Below are positions 14,238 through 22,531 of a stretch of DNA of 24,901 nt, piece after piece. The stretch's first letter is position 1, and each line of letters starts with the position of its first letter. The notes under the pieces are model-generated. The model saw only the letters and a program-made list of their open reading frames with translations. It was not told the DNA's origin and did not search any database. Where the stretch lies: positions 1 to 24,901 of the forward strand of contig CBDUYD010000025.1 of NCBI GenBank assembly GCA_965371355.1. Direction: 5' to 3'. This stretch comes from JASJHI01 sp965371355 (GTDB taxonomy: Bacteria; Actinomycetota; Acidimicrobiia; Acidimicrobiales; Ilumatobacteraceae). A program made the translations under genes and the position numbers.

Positions 14238-15476
14238 ATGAACCGATCGGAATTGCAGTCTGTGAACACCGCTGGTACCAAGAAGAAGATGAGTAGACGC
14301 ATCCGGCCGGTGGCGATCGGTGCCGTCGCCCTCGCGCTCGTCGGCTGCGCGAGCGACGCGCCTCAAGACACCTGGGATCCGGCAGGCCCGAACGCGCAGA
14401 ACATCCACAACCTCCAGTGGCCGATCTTCGCGATCGCCGGCGTCGTCGGCGTCCTCGTCTTCGCGGTGCTCTTCTACGCGATCTGGCGTTTCCGCGATCG
14501 GGGGCAGCCCGTCCCAGAGCAGACGCACGGAAACCCGGCGCTCGAGATCGTTCTCACGATCATCCCTGCGATCATCCTGATCGGTATCTCGGTACCGACG
14601 GTCAGCTCACTGCTCGCCCTCTACGAGACCGACGACACCGAGTGCGTCATCAACGTCACCGGACAGCAGTGGTGGTGGGAGATCGACTATCCCGTCCAGG
14701 ACGGCTGCCAGGGGATCTCGGCGCCGATCGTGTCATCGGGCCAGATGATCATCCCGACCGGCACCCCCGTCCTCGTGCGCGGCACGAGTCGCGACGTCAT
14801 CCACTCGTGGTGGATTCCGAGGCTGAACGGCAAGAAGGACATGGTGCCGGGCCGCGTCCACGTCACACGCATCGAGGCCGACGAGCCGGGGATCTACGCG
14901 GGCCAGTGCGCCGAGTTCTGTGGCCTCTCCCACGCCAACATGCGGATGGAGGTCGTGGCCCTCGATCCCGCCGACTTCGACATCTGGAAGGCGAACCAGC
15001 TCGCCGACTACGAGTCACCGACCAATGAGCTCGCCGCTGCCGGAGAATCGCAGTTCATCGCCCAGTGCTCGCGCTGTCACCAGGTCGACGGCTTGGAGAA
15101 CGCCGATGGCGAACCGATCGTCGCCCGCCCGGACCGTGAGGTGTATTCGGGCTCGGCACCCGACCTCAGCCATCTGATGAGTCGCAACACCTTCGCCGGG
15201 GCCACGTTCGATCTACTCAACAAGCAGTGCCGGGCCGACGTGTGGGGAGCCGATTCCGCCACCTTCGGAGCCGAGTACCTCGAGGGTGTCAGCCTCGAGT
15301 GTCTGAACTCGGTCGACCTGCGCGAGTGGTTGCGCAACGCGCCGGCGAAGAAGCCGATGTACACCGAGCCGACCGACCTCGGAGCGACCGATGGTCTCGT
15401 GCGCGGCATGCCCTTCCTCGCCCTCGGCGAGGACCAGATCGACGAGCTCGTCGCATACCTGCTGGAACGTCAGTGA
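14238..15476 (+). CDS. coxB: Cytochrome c oxidase subunit II with fused cytochrome c (caa3 type)
   Basis: A 412-residue lipoprotein. The signal ends in the lipobox LVGC (C37), then two membrane helices lie at about residues 61-82 and 101-128. The CuA domain has QQWWWEIDYP at about 143-152 and ligands H189, C224, E226, C228, H232 and M235 (QCAEFCGLSHANM). A C-terminal cytochrome c domain has C277-SR-C280-H281 and a likely axial Met at M391. Electrons from a cytochrome donor enter through the fused heme c and CuA. Two in-frame starts are possible: ATG 14238, just after the previous stop, and ATG 14289, which gives a tidier 20-residue lipoprotein signal. It is the first gene of the catalytic oxidase cluster. 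Confidence 0.95.
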   Translation: MNRSELQSVNTAGTKKKMSRRIRPVAIGAVALALVGCASDAPQDTWDPAGPNAQNIHNLQWPIFAIAGVVGVLVFAVLFYAIWRFRDRGQPVPEQTHGNPALEIVLTIIPAIILIGISVPTVSSLLALYETDDTECVINVTGQQWWWEIDYPVQDGCQGISAPIVSSGQMIIPTGTPVLVRGTSRDVIHSWWIPRLNGKKDMVPGRVHVTRIEADEPGIYAGQCAEFCGLSHANMRMEVVALDPADFDIWKANQLADYESPTNELAAAGESQFIAQCSRCHQVDGLENADGEPIVARPDREVYSGSAPDLSHLMSRNTFAGATFDLLNKQCRADVWGADSATFGAEYLEGVSLECLNSVDLREWLRNAPAKKPMYTEPTDLGATDGLVRGMPFLALGEDQIDELVAYLLERQ

Positions 15477-15493
15477 TGGGAGTTCTGTAAGTC

Positions 15494-17485
15494 ATGGCAA
15501 TCATCGAACGACCGGTCGAGGCGCCCGAGACGGTGCCCGCCGTCACGGCCTCGTCGTCGTACGGCTACATGCGTCGACCCGTCGAGACGACGGGCTGGAA
15601 GAGCTGGGCCTTCACCGTCGATCACAAGAAGATCGGCATCATGTACGGCGTCACCGCGATGGTGTTCTTCATCGTCGGTGGGCTCGAGGCAGGCCTGATC
15701 CGCCTCCAACTCGCCGGGCCGAACGGCACGATCCTCTCCGCCGACAAGTACAACCAGATGTTCACGATGCACGCCACCACGATGGTGTTCCTGTTCGTGA
15801 TGCCGATGGCGGCGGCCTTCTCCAACTATCTGCTGCCGCTGCAGATCGGTGCCCGTGACGTCGCCTTCCCCCGCCTCAACGCGATGAGCTTCTGGACCTT
15901 CCTGGCGGGCGGGTTGTTCATCAACTCGTCGTGGATCCTCGGCGGCGCGGCCGACGGTGGCTGGTTCATGTACGCGCCCAACTCCTCGGTGCCGTTCTCG
16001 CCGACCAACGGGATCGACTTCTGGGCGATGGGTCTGTTGATCACGGGCATCGCCTCATTGCTCGGCGCGGTCAACCTGATCGTCACCGTGCTCAACATGC
16101 GGGCGCCCGGGATGAACTTCATGCGGATGCCGATCTTCACCTGGATGGCACTCATCACGCAGTTCCTGCTGCTCTTCGCGATGCCGGTGATCACGGTCGC
16201 GCTGTTCCTGCTGTTGTTCCAGCGCAACTTCGGGGCGACGTTCTTCTCGGTCGAGGAGGGGGCGGACCCACTGCTCTGGCAGCACCTGTTCTGGATCTTC
16301 GGCCACCCGGAGGTGTACATCATCGTCCTGCCCGCGTTCGGCATCGTCTCCGAGGTGCTTCCGGTATTCGCCAAGAAGCCACTGTTCGGCTACCCGTTCG
16401 TCGTCTTCTCGGGCGCCGCGATCGGCTTCGTCGGCTGGGGGGTCTGGGCCCACCACATGTTCACCTCGGGTCTCGGTCCGGTCTCGGTCACCGTGTTCAT
16501 GATCGCGACGATGGCGATCGCCATTCCGACCGGCGTGAAGATCATCAACTGGACCCTCACGCTCTGGGGCGGCAAGCTGAAGTTCACCACCGCGATGCTG
16601 TTCGCGATCGGGTTGATCGTCGAGTTCACCATCGGCGGGCTCTCGGGCGTGACCCACGCCGTCGCTCCGTCCGACACGCAGCAGACCGACACGTACTACA
16701 TCGTCGCCCACTTCCACTATGTGATCTTCGGCGGCGCGGTACTCGGCCTGTTCGCCGGCATCTACTACTGGTGGCCGAAGGTGTTCGGTCGCCTCCTCAA
16801 CGAGGGCTGGGGCAAGGCCAACTTCTGGTTGATGATCGTCGGCATGAACCTGACCTTCGGGCCGATGCACATCCTCGGGCTCCAGGGCCAGCCCCGACGC
16901 ATGTACGTTTGGACCGAAGAACGATCCGGAGACGGCTTCTTCAACCTCGGCTTCTGGAACACGTTTGCGTCGGCCGGCACGGTCGTCCTGGTGCTCGGAG
17001 TGTTGTGCTTCCTGATCAACGTCTGGGTGAGCCGCAAGAACCCGCCGGCACCCGCCGACCCGTGGGACGCGAGGAGCCTCGAGTGGATCACGACCAATCC
17101 CCCGAAGGAGTACAACTTCGACCGCACACCGACCGTGCACGCACTCGACGAGTTCTTCCACCGCAAGTACGAAGACGTCGGCGAGGGCGACGAGCACGAG
17201 TACCGCCAGGTGATGACCGGTGATGAGGTGGTCGCCCTCGAGGAGGCCAACGCCGACGAGCACATTCACCTTCCCGCGCCGTCGTTCTGGCCGATCATCA
17301 CGGCCTTCTCGCTCCCGATCATCGCCTACGGCGTCATCTACAGCCCGCTGTTGATCGCCGCCGGCGGCGCGATCGCCGTGATGGGCCTGTTCGGAATGGC
17401 GCTCGAACCCGCCGACGCCGAAGACTTCGACTTCGATCCGCCCTCCGATGGAGAGCCGAGTGAGGAGTTGGTGGTCAGTGAGTGA
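15494..17485 (+). CDS. ctaD: Cytochrome c oxidase subunit I (aa3/caa3 type)
   Basis: A 663-residue protein with the full catalytic set: H93 (low-spin heme), H271 with E273 and Y275 in GHPEVYI, H320 and H321 (CuB), H406 (high-spin heme) and H408 (low-spin heme) in VAHFHYV, and D122 for the D proton channel. This is an A1-type heme-copper oxidase that reduces oxygen to water and pumps protons. It is longer than the usual 530-570 residues: a soluble linker (about 515-595) leads to two extra membrane helices (about 598-637) and an acidic tail. The start ATG 15494 has GGGAG 11 bases upstream. The C-terminal linker contains PWDARSLEWITTNPP, shared with the ligand-less paralogue. Confidence 0.97.
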   Translation: MAIIERPVEAPETVPAVTASSSYGYMRRPVETTGWKSWAFTVDHKKIGIMYGVTAMVFFIVGGLEAGLIRLQLAGPNGTILSADKYNQMFTMHATTMVFLFVMPMAAAFSNYLLPLQIGARDVAFPRLNAMSFWTFLAGGLFINSSWILGGAADGGWFMYAPNSSVPFSPTNGIDFWAMGLLITGIASLLGAVNLIVTVLNMRAPGMNFMRMPIFTWMALITQFLLLFAMPVITVALFLLLFQRNFGATFFSVEEGADPLLWQHLFWIFGHPEVYIIVLPAFGIVSEVLPVFAKKPLFGYPFVVFSGAAIGFVGWGVWAHHMFTSGLGPVSVTVFMIATMAIAIPTGVKIINWTLTLWGGKLKFTTAMLFAIGLIVEFTIGGLSGVTHAVAPSDTQQTDTYYIVAHFHYVIFGGAVLGLFAGIYYWWPKVFGRLLNEGWGKANFWLMIVGMNLTFGPMHILGLQGQPRRMYVWTEERSGDGFFNLGFWNTFASAGTVVLVLGVLCFLINVWVSRKNPPAPADPWDARSLEWITTNPPKEYNFDRTPTVHALDEFFHRKYEDVGEGDEHEYRQVMTGDEVVALEEANADEHIHLPAPSFWPIITAFSLPIIAYGVIYSPLLIAAGGAIAVMGLFGMALEPADAEDFDFDPPSDGEPSEELVVSE

Positions 17486-18146
17486 GGCAACGATCGACGA
17501 AGTGGCCCCGCCGGTCACCGGCGAGCCCGCCGACGCTCATGACCCCGGGCACGACACCGGACACGAGGTTCCGTTCGCGCCCCACACCTCGACCGGGCTG
17601 ACCAATGTCAAGCTGGGGATGTGGCTGTTCCTCGGGTCGGAGTGTCTGCTCTTCGGTGGCCTGATCTCGACCTACATGCTCTACCGGAACCGGCATTCCG
17701 AGGGTGTCGGCCCCGACCAGTTGTGGGACATTCCCTTCACGTCGGCGTCCAGCTTCATCCTGCTGATGTCATCGCTCACGATGGTGCTGGCCGTGTCCGC
17801 CGCCGGCCGCAAGGACGACCGCACCACCCACATCTGGCTCTCGGTCACCGCTCTGCTGGGCGGCCTGTTCATCGCCGGTCAGATCTACGAGTTCACCACC
17901 TTCTACAACGAGGGCCTCGGGTACACCACGAGCCTGTTCGGATCGAGCTTCTACACGCTCACCGGCTTCCACGGCATTCACGTCTCGGTCGGCATCATCA
18001 TGCTGCTGTCGATGGTTGGCATGTCGATGCGTGGCAGGTTGCGCGGCGACAAGGCCGAGACGATCGAGATGGTCGGCTTGTACTGGCACTTCGTCGACAT
18101 CGTCTGGATCGTCATCTTCACGCTCGTCTATCTCATCCCGGCCTGA
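17478..18146 (+). CDS. ctaE: Cytochrome c oxidase subunit III
   Basis: A 222-residue protein starting at GTG 17478, inside the end of ctaD (8-base overlap), with GAGGAG ten bases before it. An ATG at 17448 in the same frame is less likely because it lies deeper in ctaD. It has five membrane helices, with the membrane Glu E55 (LGSECLLFGG), the signature SFYTLTGFHGIHV at 157-169 and YWHFVDIVWIVIF at 202-214. Subunit III stabilises subunit I and helps proton uptake to the D channel. The N-terminal 40 residues hold several His and Asp residues (HDPGHDTGHE). Confidence 0.95.
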   Translation: MSEATIDEVAPPVTGEPADAHDPGHDTGHEVPFAPHTSTGLTNVKLGMWLFLGSECLLFGGLISTYMLYRNRHSEGVGPDQLWDIPFTSASSFILLMSSLTMVLAVSAAGRKDDRTTHIWLSVTALLGGLFIAGQIYEFTTFYNEGLGYTTSLFGSSFYTLTGFHGIHVSVGIIMLLSMVGMSMRGRLRGDKAETIEMVGLYWHFVDIVWIVIFTLVYLIPA

Positions 18147-18148
18147 TC

Positions 18149-18562
18149 ATGAGCGCAGACATGGACAGCACCGACACCGACACCACCGACGACAACGCTG
18201 CCGACAGCGCCGACGTTGACGCCACCGAGACGGCATCGCACGGTCATCCGATCGATCCGGCGCACGACGACCCCGCGCACGGCGATCACGCGCACGGTGC
18301 CACCGACCTCCAGTACGTCATCATCGCGGCGATCCTCGCGGGGATCACAGCACTCGAGGTGCTGGTGAGCTACATCGAGATCGGCCCGCTCTTCCTGCCG
18401 GTGCTGTTGATCCTGATGGCGATCAAGTTCGTCACCGTCGTCAGTTTCTTCATGCATCTGAAGTTCGACAACAAGATCTTCACCTGGATGTTCTACTCGG
18501 GGCTGTTCCTGGCGATCGGTGTCTACGCCGCCGCGCTGGCCACCTTCCACTTCTTCACGTAG
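18149..18562 (+). CDS. Cytochrome c oxidase subunit IV (prokaryotic COX4 type)
   Basis: A 137-residue protein starting at ATG 18149, two bases after the ctaE stop. It has three membrane helices at about residues 53-75, 81-101 and 110-133 with the family signature LILMAIKFVTVVSFFMHLKF. The N-terminal 52 residues are soluble and unusual: an acidic Asp/Thr stretch followed by six histidines between residues 31 and 49 (SHGHP, PAHDDPAHGDHAHG). Subunit IV assists assembly and stability of the oxidase. The His-rich tail could bind copper or zinc, which is inference only. It belongs to the oxidase operon; ctaG follows after 23 bases. Confidence 0.9.
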   Translation: MSADMDSTDTDTTDDNAADSADVDATETASHGHPIDPAHDDPAHGDHAHGATDLQYVIIAAILAGITALEVLVSYIEIGPLFLPVLLILMAIKFVTVVSFFMHLKFDNKIFTWMFYSGLFLAIGVYAAALATFHFFT

Positions 18563-18585
18563 TGCCATAGCGTGGGGAGTCGCTG

Positions 18586-19518
18586 ATGCTCGCTCAAGCA
18601 CTCGACACCGAGGCCTGGAATTTCCAGTGGCACCCCGAGGTATGGATCCTCGTGGCTACTCTCACCGCGTCCTACATCTACATGGTGCGCGTCATCGGTC
18701 CGAAGGCGGTCGGCGAGGGGAACCCGGCGGTGAGCCGCATGAACGCCTACTCGTTCGCCGGGGCGATGGCGATGCTCTGGATCGCCAGCGACTGGCCCCT
18801 CCACGACATCAGCGAGGAGTACCTCTACTCGGCCCACATGCTCCAGCACATGATGCTGAGCTACTTCCTGCCGCCGCTCGTGCTGATGGCGACTCCGACC
18901 TGGCTGATGAGGGTGCTCGTCGGAGACGGGCGGTTCTACCGGGTGGTCGTCTTCTTCACCCGCCCGGTGGTCGCCGGTGTGCTGTTCAACGTCGTGGTGA
19001 TGATCACCCACATACCGCTCGTGGTGAACGCCTCGATCGAGAACGGGCCGTTGCACTACTCCCTGCACTTCCTCGTCGTCACACTGTCGTTGCTGATGTG
19101 GATGCCGGTCGTCGGTCCGCTCCCCGAGCTGCAGATCAGCCCGCTGGGGAAGTGCATCTACCTCTTCCTCATGTCGATCGTGCCGACCATCCCCGCAGCG
19201 TGGCTCACCTTCGCCGACGGCGCCGTGTACAGAAGTTACGATCACCCCGTTCGCGTCTGGGGACTCTCGGTCACCGACGACCAACAGATCGCCGGCGCGA
19301 TCATGAAGACCGGCGGTGCGATCTTCCTCTGGACGATCATCATCTTCATCTTCTTCCGGCGTTTCGCCGTCGGATACGAGGACGAGCACAACTACCGCCG
19401 GGCGTCACACATGCCGACGGCCGAGATCACCGGCCACGACGAGACGCCGCTGACCACCGCCGACGTCGAGCGCGAGTTCGTGCGGACGCCGGTCGCCCCG
19501 CACGACCCCGAGGCCTGA
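18586..19518 (+). CDS. ctaG: Cytochrome c oxidase assembly factor CtaG (caa3 family)
   Basis: A 310-residue membrane protein of the caa3_CtaG family starting at ATG 18586, with GGGGAG at good spacing. The signature WPLHDISEEYLYSAHMLQHM (H73, H84, H88) and FLPPLVLMATP are plain, followed by further helices to about residue 275 and a polar C-terminus. The Bacillus-type CtaG proteins are needed for formation of active caa3 oxidase, probably in copper delivery to CuB. Its place at the end of the oxidase operon fits that role. It differs from the mitochondrial Cox11-type protein that has the same gene name. Confidence 0.93.
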   Translation: MLAQALDTEAWNFQWHPEVWILVATLTASYIYMVRVIGPKAVGEGNPAVSRMNAYSFAGAMAMLWIASDWPLHDISEEYLYSAHMLQHMMLSYFLPPLVLMATPTWLMRVLVGDGRFYRVVVFFTRPVVAGVLFNVVVMITHIPLVVNASIENGPLHYSLHFLVVTLSLLMWMPVVGPLPELQISPLGKCIYLFLMSIVPTIPAAWLTFADGAVYRSYDHPVRVWGLSVTDDQQIAGAIMKTGGAIFLWTIIIFIFFRRFAVGYEDEHNYRRASHMPTAEITGHDETPLTTADVEREFVRTPVAPHDPEA

Positions 19519-19563
19519 GCCGAACCCGCGCGAACCGGCCCGATCTGCCCGGGTGATGCCCGG

Positions 19564-19569
19564 TAACCT
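19564..19569 (+). promoter_or_regulatory. Possible -10 box of a leaderless serS promoter
   Basis: TAACCT fits TANNNT and ends eight bases before GTG 19578. No Shine-Dalgarno sequence precedes the GTG. Transcription probably begins at the start codon. No -35 box is obvious in the 59-base gap after ctaG. Confidence 0.4.
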
Positions 19570-19577
19570 GCCCACTC

Positions 19578-20900
19578 GTGATCGACCAGCGGCTCCTGCG
19601 CACCGACCTCGACGGGCTGCGTACGGCGATCGCCCGCCGGGGCCGCCCCGCGCTCGTCGACGACGTCGAGCACGCGGCGGGTCTCGACGGGCGTCTGCGC
19701 TCGATCACCCTCGAGCGCGACACGATCCGGGCTCGCGTGAACGAGATCTCCAAGGAGGTGGGGCGACTCCGTCGCAACGATGACGTCGAGGGCGCCGAAG
19801 TGCTCCAGGACGAGAGCCGCGAGCTCGGCGCGCGGGAGAAAAGGCTCGACGTCGAGCACGACGAGGTCGCCGCCGTACTCCACGAACTCCTGCTCGGCAT
19901 CCCCAACCTGCCGCACGCCGACGCACCCGACGGTGCGAGCGAAGACGAGAACCCGGTGGTCAAGGGGCCGATCGCGGTCGACGCCACGTACCCGGATCAC
20001 CGGCGGGTTCCGCACTGGGTGGCCGCGACCGATCTGGGCATCCTCGACAACGAGCGGGCGGTGAAAATCTCGGGCTCGATGTTCACGATGCAGCGCGGCG
20101 CGGGGGCGACGCTGGGCCGCGCGCTCTGCCAGTACGCGCTCGATCTGAACGCCGATGTGCACGAGGAGGTGCGGGTGCCGTCGCTCGTGAGCACGGCGAC
20201 GCTCACCGCGACCGGGCAGCTCCCGAAGTTCGCCGACGACGCGTACGCGATCGAGCGCGACGATCTGTGGTGCAGCCCGACCGCGGAGGCTCCGCTGACC
20301 TCGATCTACGCGGGCGAGATCCTCGACGACACCGAGTTGCCGATCCGGCTGATGGCCTACAGCGCGTCGTTCCGTCGCGAGGCCGGTTCGGCCGGTCGTG
20401 ACACGCGTGGCATGTTGCGCTCCCACGAGTTCGACAAGGTCGAGATGATGGCTTACGCGACACCCGAGCAGGCCCCCGGGCTGCTCGACGACATGGTCGC
20501 CCGAGCCGAGCATGCGATCGCACAGCTCGAGCTGCCTTACCGGATCATCGAGATCTGCACGGCCGACATGGGACAGAGCCATCACCGCAGTTTCGACATC
20601 GAGGTCTACGCGCCCGGCGCCGACGCGTGGCTCGAGGTGTCGTCGATCAGCTGGCTCGGCGACTACCAGGCGAGGCGTGCGGGCATCCGCTTCCGCCGAC
20701 ACGATGACGATGGGCATCCATTGAAGGGGACCGAGTTCGTCCACACGCTCAACGGCTCGGCGCTCGCCGTGCCGCGCGTCTGGGCAGCGATCATCGAGAA
20801 CCACCGCAACGCTGATGGGTCGGTGACCATCCCGGGGGTGCTGCGGCCGTACATGCGCGGCCTCGACCGCATCGAACCGCCCGGCGAACCCTTGCCGTGA
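19578..20900 (+). CDS. serS: Seryl-tRNA synthetase
   Basis: A 440-residue class II aminoacyl-tRNA synthetase of the usual length. An N-terminal coiled-coil arm (about residues 35-105) binds the long variable arm of tRNA-Ser. The serine-site TAE is at 235-237, motif 2 is FRREAGSAGRDTRGMLRSHE at about 265-284, and motif 3 is around NGSALAVPRVWAAIIENHR with the ATP-binding Arg, followed by DGSVTIPGVLRPYM. Motif 3 has AVPR where many bacteria have AVGR; other actinobacteria also vary here. It charges tRNA-Ser with serine. It overlaps pdxH by 4 bases (GTGA), so the two are coupled. Confidence 0.96.
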   Translation: MIDQRLLRTDLDGLRTAIARRGRPALVDDVEHAAGLDGRLRSITLERDTIRARVNEISKEVGRLRRNDDVEGAEVLQDESRELGAREKRLDVEHDEVAAVLHELLLGIPNLPHADAPDGASEDENPVVKGPIAVDATYPDHRRVPHWVAATDLGILDNERAVKISGSMFTMQRGAGATLGRALCQYALDLNADVHEEVRVPSLVSTATLTATGQLPKFADDAYAIERDDLWCSPTAEAPLTSIYAGEILDDTELPIRLMAYSASFRREAGSAGRDTRGMLRSHEFDKVEMMAYATPEQAPGLLDDMVARAEHAIAQLELPYRIIEICTADMGQSHHRSFDIEVYAPGADAWLEVSSISWLGDYQARRAGIRFRRHDDDGHPLKGTEFVHTLNGSALAVPRVWAAIIENHRNADGSVTIPGVLRPYMRGLDRIEPPGEPLP

Positions 20901-21559
20901 CCGACTGGCAACCCCCCTCGTCGCTACGCGACCGGCGCATCGAGTACGAGACGGCCGGCCTCGACGTCGCCGACGCCGACCCGGATCCACTGGTGCAGTG
21001 GCGTCGCTGGTTCGACGACGCGATCGATGCCGGCGCCACCGAACCCAGCGCAATGGTCGTCTCGACGACGGGCCTCGACGGCAATCCGGACGCGCGAATC
21101 GTGCTGGCGAGGGCCGCCGACGATCGCGGGCTCGGCTTCTACAGCAACTACGAGAGCGTCAAGGGCCGCCAGATCGAGGCCGACCCGGCGGTCGCCGCGA
21201 CGTTCTCCTGGCTCGAACTGCACCGCCAGGTCCGACTTCGCGGCCGGGTCGAGGCGATGAGCGAGGCCGAGAGCGACGACTACTTCGCGTCGAGGCCGCG
21301 CGGCAGCCAGCTCGGGGCCTGGGCGTCGGCACAGAGCGAGGTGCTCGAGTCGCGCACCGAACTCGAGAGCCGCATCATCGGCTACGACGAGCAGTTCTCC
21401 GACGGTCCGGTGCCCCGCCCGCCGCACTGGGGTGGGTGGCGCATCGTGGCGTCCGAGTGGGAGTTCTGGCAGGGACGCCCGAGCCGACTCCACGACCGCA
21501 TCCGCTACCGCCGGCCCGACCCCCGCTCCCCCTGGCAACTCGACCGCCTCTCCCCCTGA
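20897..21559 (+). CDS. pdxH: Pyridoxamine/pyridoxine 5'-phosphate oxidase
   Basis: A 220-residue FMN enzyme starting at GTG 20897 in a 4-base overlap with serS. Recognisable parts are LRDRRIEYETAGLD near the start, the FMN-site stretch PDARIVLARAADDRGLGFYS, SVKGRQIEADPAVAATFSW, and the C-terminal signature SEWEFWQGRPSRLHDRIRYR with a final WQLDRLSP. It oxidises pyridoxine or pyridoxamine 5'-phosphate to pyridoxal 5'-phosphate. The length matches the family. Coupling to serS is not a known functional pairing; the shared link may be only serine/PLP metabolism or chance. The hairpin array lies 13 bases after its stop and may act as its terminator. Confidence 0.95.
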   Translation: MTDWQPPSSLRDRRIEYETAGLDVADADPDPLVQWRRWFDDAIDAGATEPSAMVVSTTGLDGNPDARIVLARAADDRGLGFYSNYESVKGRQIEADPAVAATFSWLELHRQVRLRGRVEAMSEAESDDYFASRPRGSQLGAWASAQSEVLESRTELESRIIGYDEQFSDGPVPRPPHWGGWRIVASEWEFWQGRPSRLHDRIRYRRPDPRSPWQLDRLSP

Positions 21560-21571
21560 CTTCTCCGTTCT

Positions 21572-21742
21572 GTGTACGTCTCGTCCCGCTGGGCGGGATC
21601 CTGCGCACAAGTTTCGGGGTGTGATCCGAAATGTGTACGGATTTTCCCGCTGGGCGGGATCCTGCGCACAAGTTTCGGGGTGTGATCCGAAATGTGTACG
21701 GATTTTCCCGGTGGGCGGGATGATTCGTACACATTTCGGGGA
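21572..21742. repeat. 61-bp tandem repeat array with nested hairpins (2.8 copies)
   Basis: Units begin at 21572, 21633 and 21694, each with GTGTAC, and the third stops early at about 21742. Copies 1 and 2 are nearly identical after their first 12 bases. Each unit holds a compact hairpin, TCCCGCTGGGCGGGA at 21584-21598 and 21645-21659, with a variant at 21706-21720. The flanks GAAATGTGTACG and GCACAAGTTTCGG are near-complements, so larger stems can form around the small ones. The array lies between pdxH and the response regulator, in the only stretch near 270 bases without a gene. The remaining part (21743-21829) is G-rich and shows nothing else but the ribosome binding site GGCGAGG of the regulator. 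Open frames across it are byproducts of the repeat. Confidence 0.9.
21687..21739. other. Perfect nested inverted repeat (third unit of the array)
   Basis: CCGAAATGTGTACG (21687-21700) is the exact reverse complement of CGTACACATTTCGG (21726-21739). Between the arms lies a second stem TCCCG/CGGGA (21706-21720), with 5-base bulges on both sides. The equivalent arms around copy 2 (21626-21639 and 21665-21678) pair at 11 of 14 positions plus one wobble. A bidirectional terminator, a protein-binding palindrome or a REP-like element are all possible. No T-run follows. Confidence 0.85.
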
Positions 21743-21829
21743 TGTGGGGGGAGGTTGTGGGGGGGAACGAACTAGAAACGTCGGGGTCGGGGGTTGAAAG
21801 TGTGGTCGTCGAGGGGCGAGGCTGTTGGC

Positions 21830-22519
21830 ATGAGCGGCTCCAAGGTCCTAGTCGTCGACGATGAGCCCACGGTGCGCGAGGTCGTCGCCGGGTACCTGCG
21901 ACGCGACGGTCACGACGTGTCCGAGGCAGGCGACGGAACCACCGCGCTCGAACTGCTCGACGCCGAGCCGCCCGACCTCGTCGTGCTCGACATGATGCTG
22001 CCCGGTGTCAACGGTCTCGACGTTCTGCGCCGAGTCCGCGCGGTGAGCGACATCCCCGTCATCATGCTCACCGCGCGCGCCGAGGAGAGCGACCGTGTGT
22101 CCGGACTCGAACTCGGCGCCGACGACTACGTCGTCAAGCCGTTCTCGCCGCGCGAACTCGCGGCCCGCGTCAACGGCGTGCTCCGCCGCACGAACGGACG
22201 GCAGGCCGATCTGCCGTCGCCGATCGTGTACGACGGCCTCACGATCGACCCGATGAGTCGCGAAGTGGTCCTCGACGGCAAGATCGTCGAGATGACGCCC
22301 AAGGAGTTCGATGTGCTCGCCTTCCTCGCCGCGTCACCGCGCCAGGTCTTCTCCCGGGCACAGCTGCTCGAGTCGGTGTGGCAGTCATCGCCCGAGTGGC
22401 AGGATCCTGCGACGGTCACCGTGCACGTCCGCCGCATCCGCAACAAGATCGAGGCCGATCCCGAGCATCCCCGCTGGATCTCCACCGTCTGGGGCGTCGG
22501 CTACCGCTTCGAGCCATGA
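21830..22519 (+). CDS. OmpR-family response regulator
   Basis: A 229-residue protein starting at ATG 21830, eight bases after GGCGAGG. The receiver domain (about residues 5-118) has the acidic pair D10 and D11, phosphoacceptor D54 (VVLDMMLPGVNG), T81 and K103 (VVKPFSPREL). The winged-helix DNA-binding domain (about 130-228) ends with VHVRRIRNKIEADPEHPRWI and VWGVGYRF. It is a transcription regulator phosphorylated by the kinase encoded 12 bases downstream. The targets are unknown; no operator could be identified. The upstream ATG at 21794 is not favoured because it would add 12 residues before the conserved fold. Confidence 0.95.
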   Translation: MSGSKVLVVDDEPTVREVVAGYLRRDGHDVSEAGDGTTALELLDAEPPDLVVLDMMLPGVNGLDVLRRVRAVSDIPVIMLTARAEESDRVSGLELGADDYVVKPFSPRELAARVNGVLRRTNGRQADLPSPIVYDGLTIDPMSREVVLDGKIVEMTPKEFDVLAFLAASPRQVFSRAQLLESVWQSSPEWQDPATVTVHVRRIRNKIEADPEHPRWISTVWGVGYRFEP

Positions 22520-22531
22520 GATGACGCGGCG

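Noticed and set aside
16055..17518. Minus-strand open frame of about 490 codons
   Set aside because: It is a shadow of ctaD, which has every catalytic ligand.
19392..21053. Minus-strand open frame of about 550 codons
   Set aside because: It is antisense to serS and pdxH, both unambiguous.
21572..21742. CRISPR array
   Set aside because: There are no distinct spacers: the unit repeats in full every 61 bases, there are fewer than three copies, and no cas gene is near.
21375..21797. Open frames on both strands through the 61-bp array
   Set aside because: Their peptides are translations of the hairpin repeat and overlap pdxH. There is no ribosome binding site or domain.
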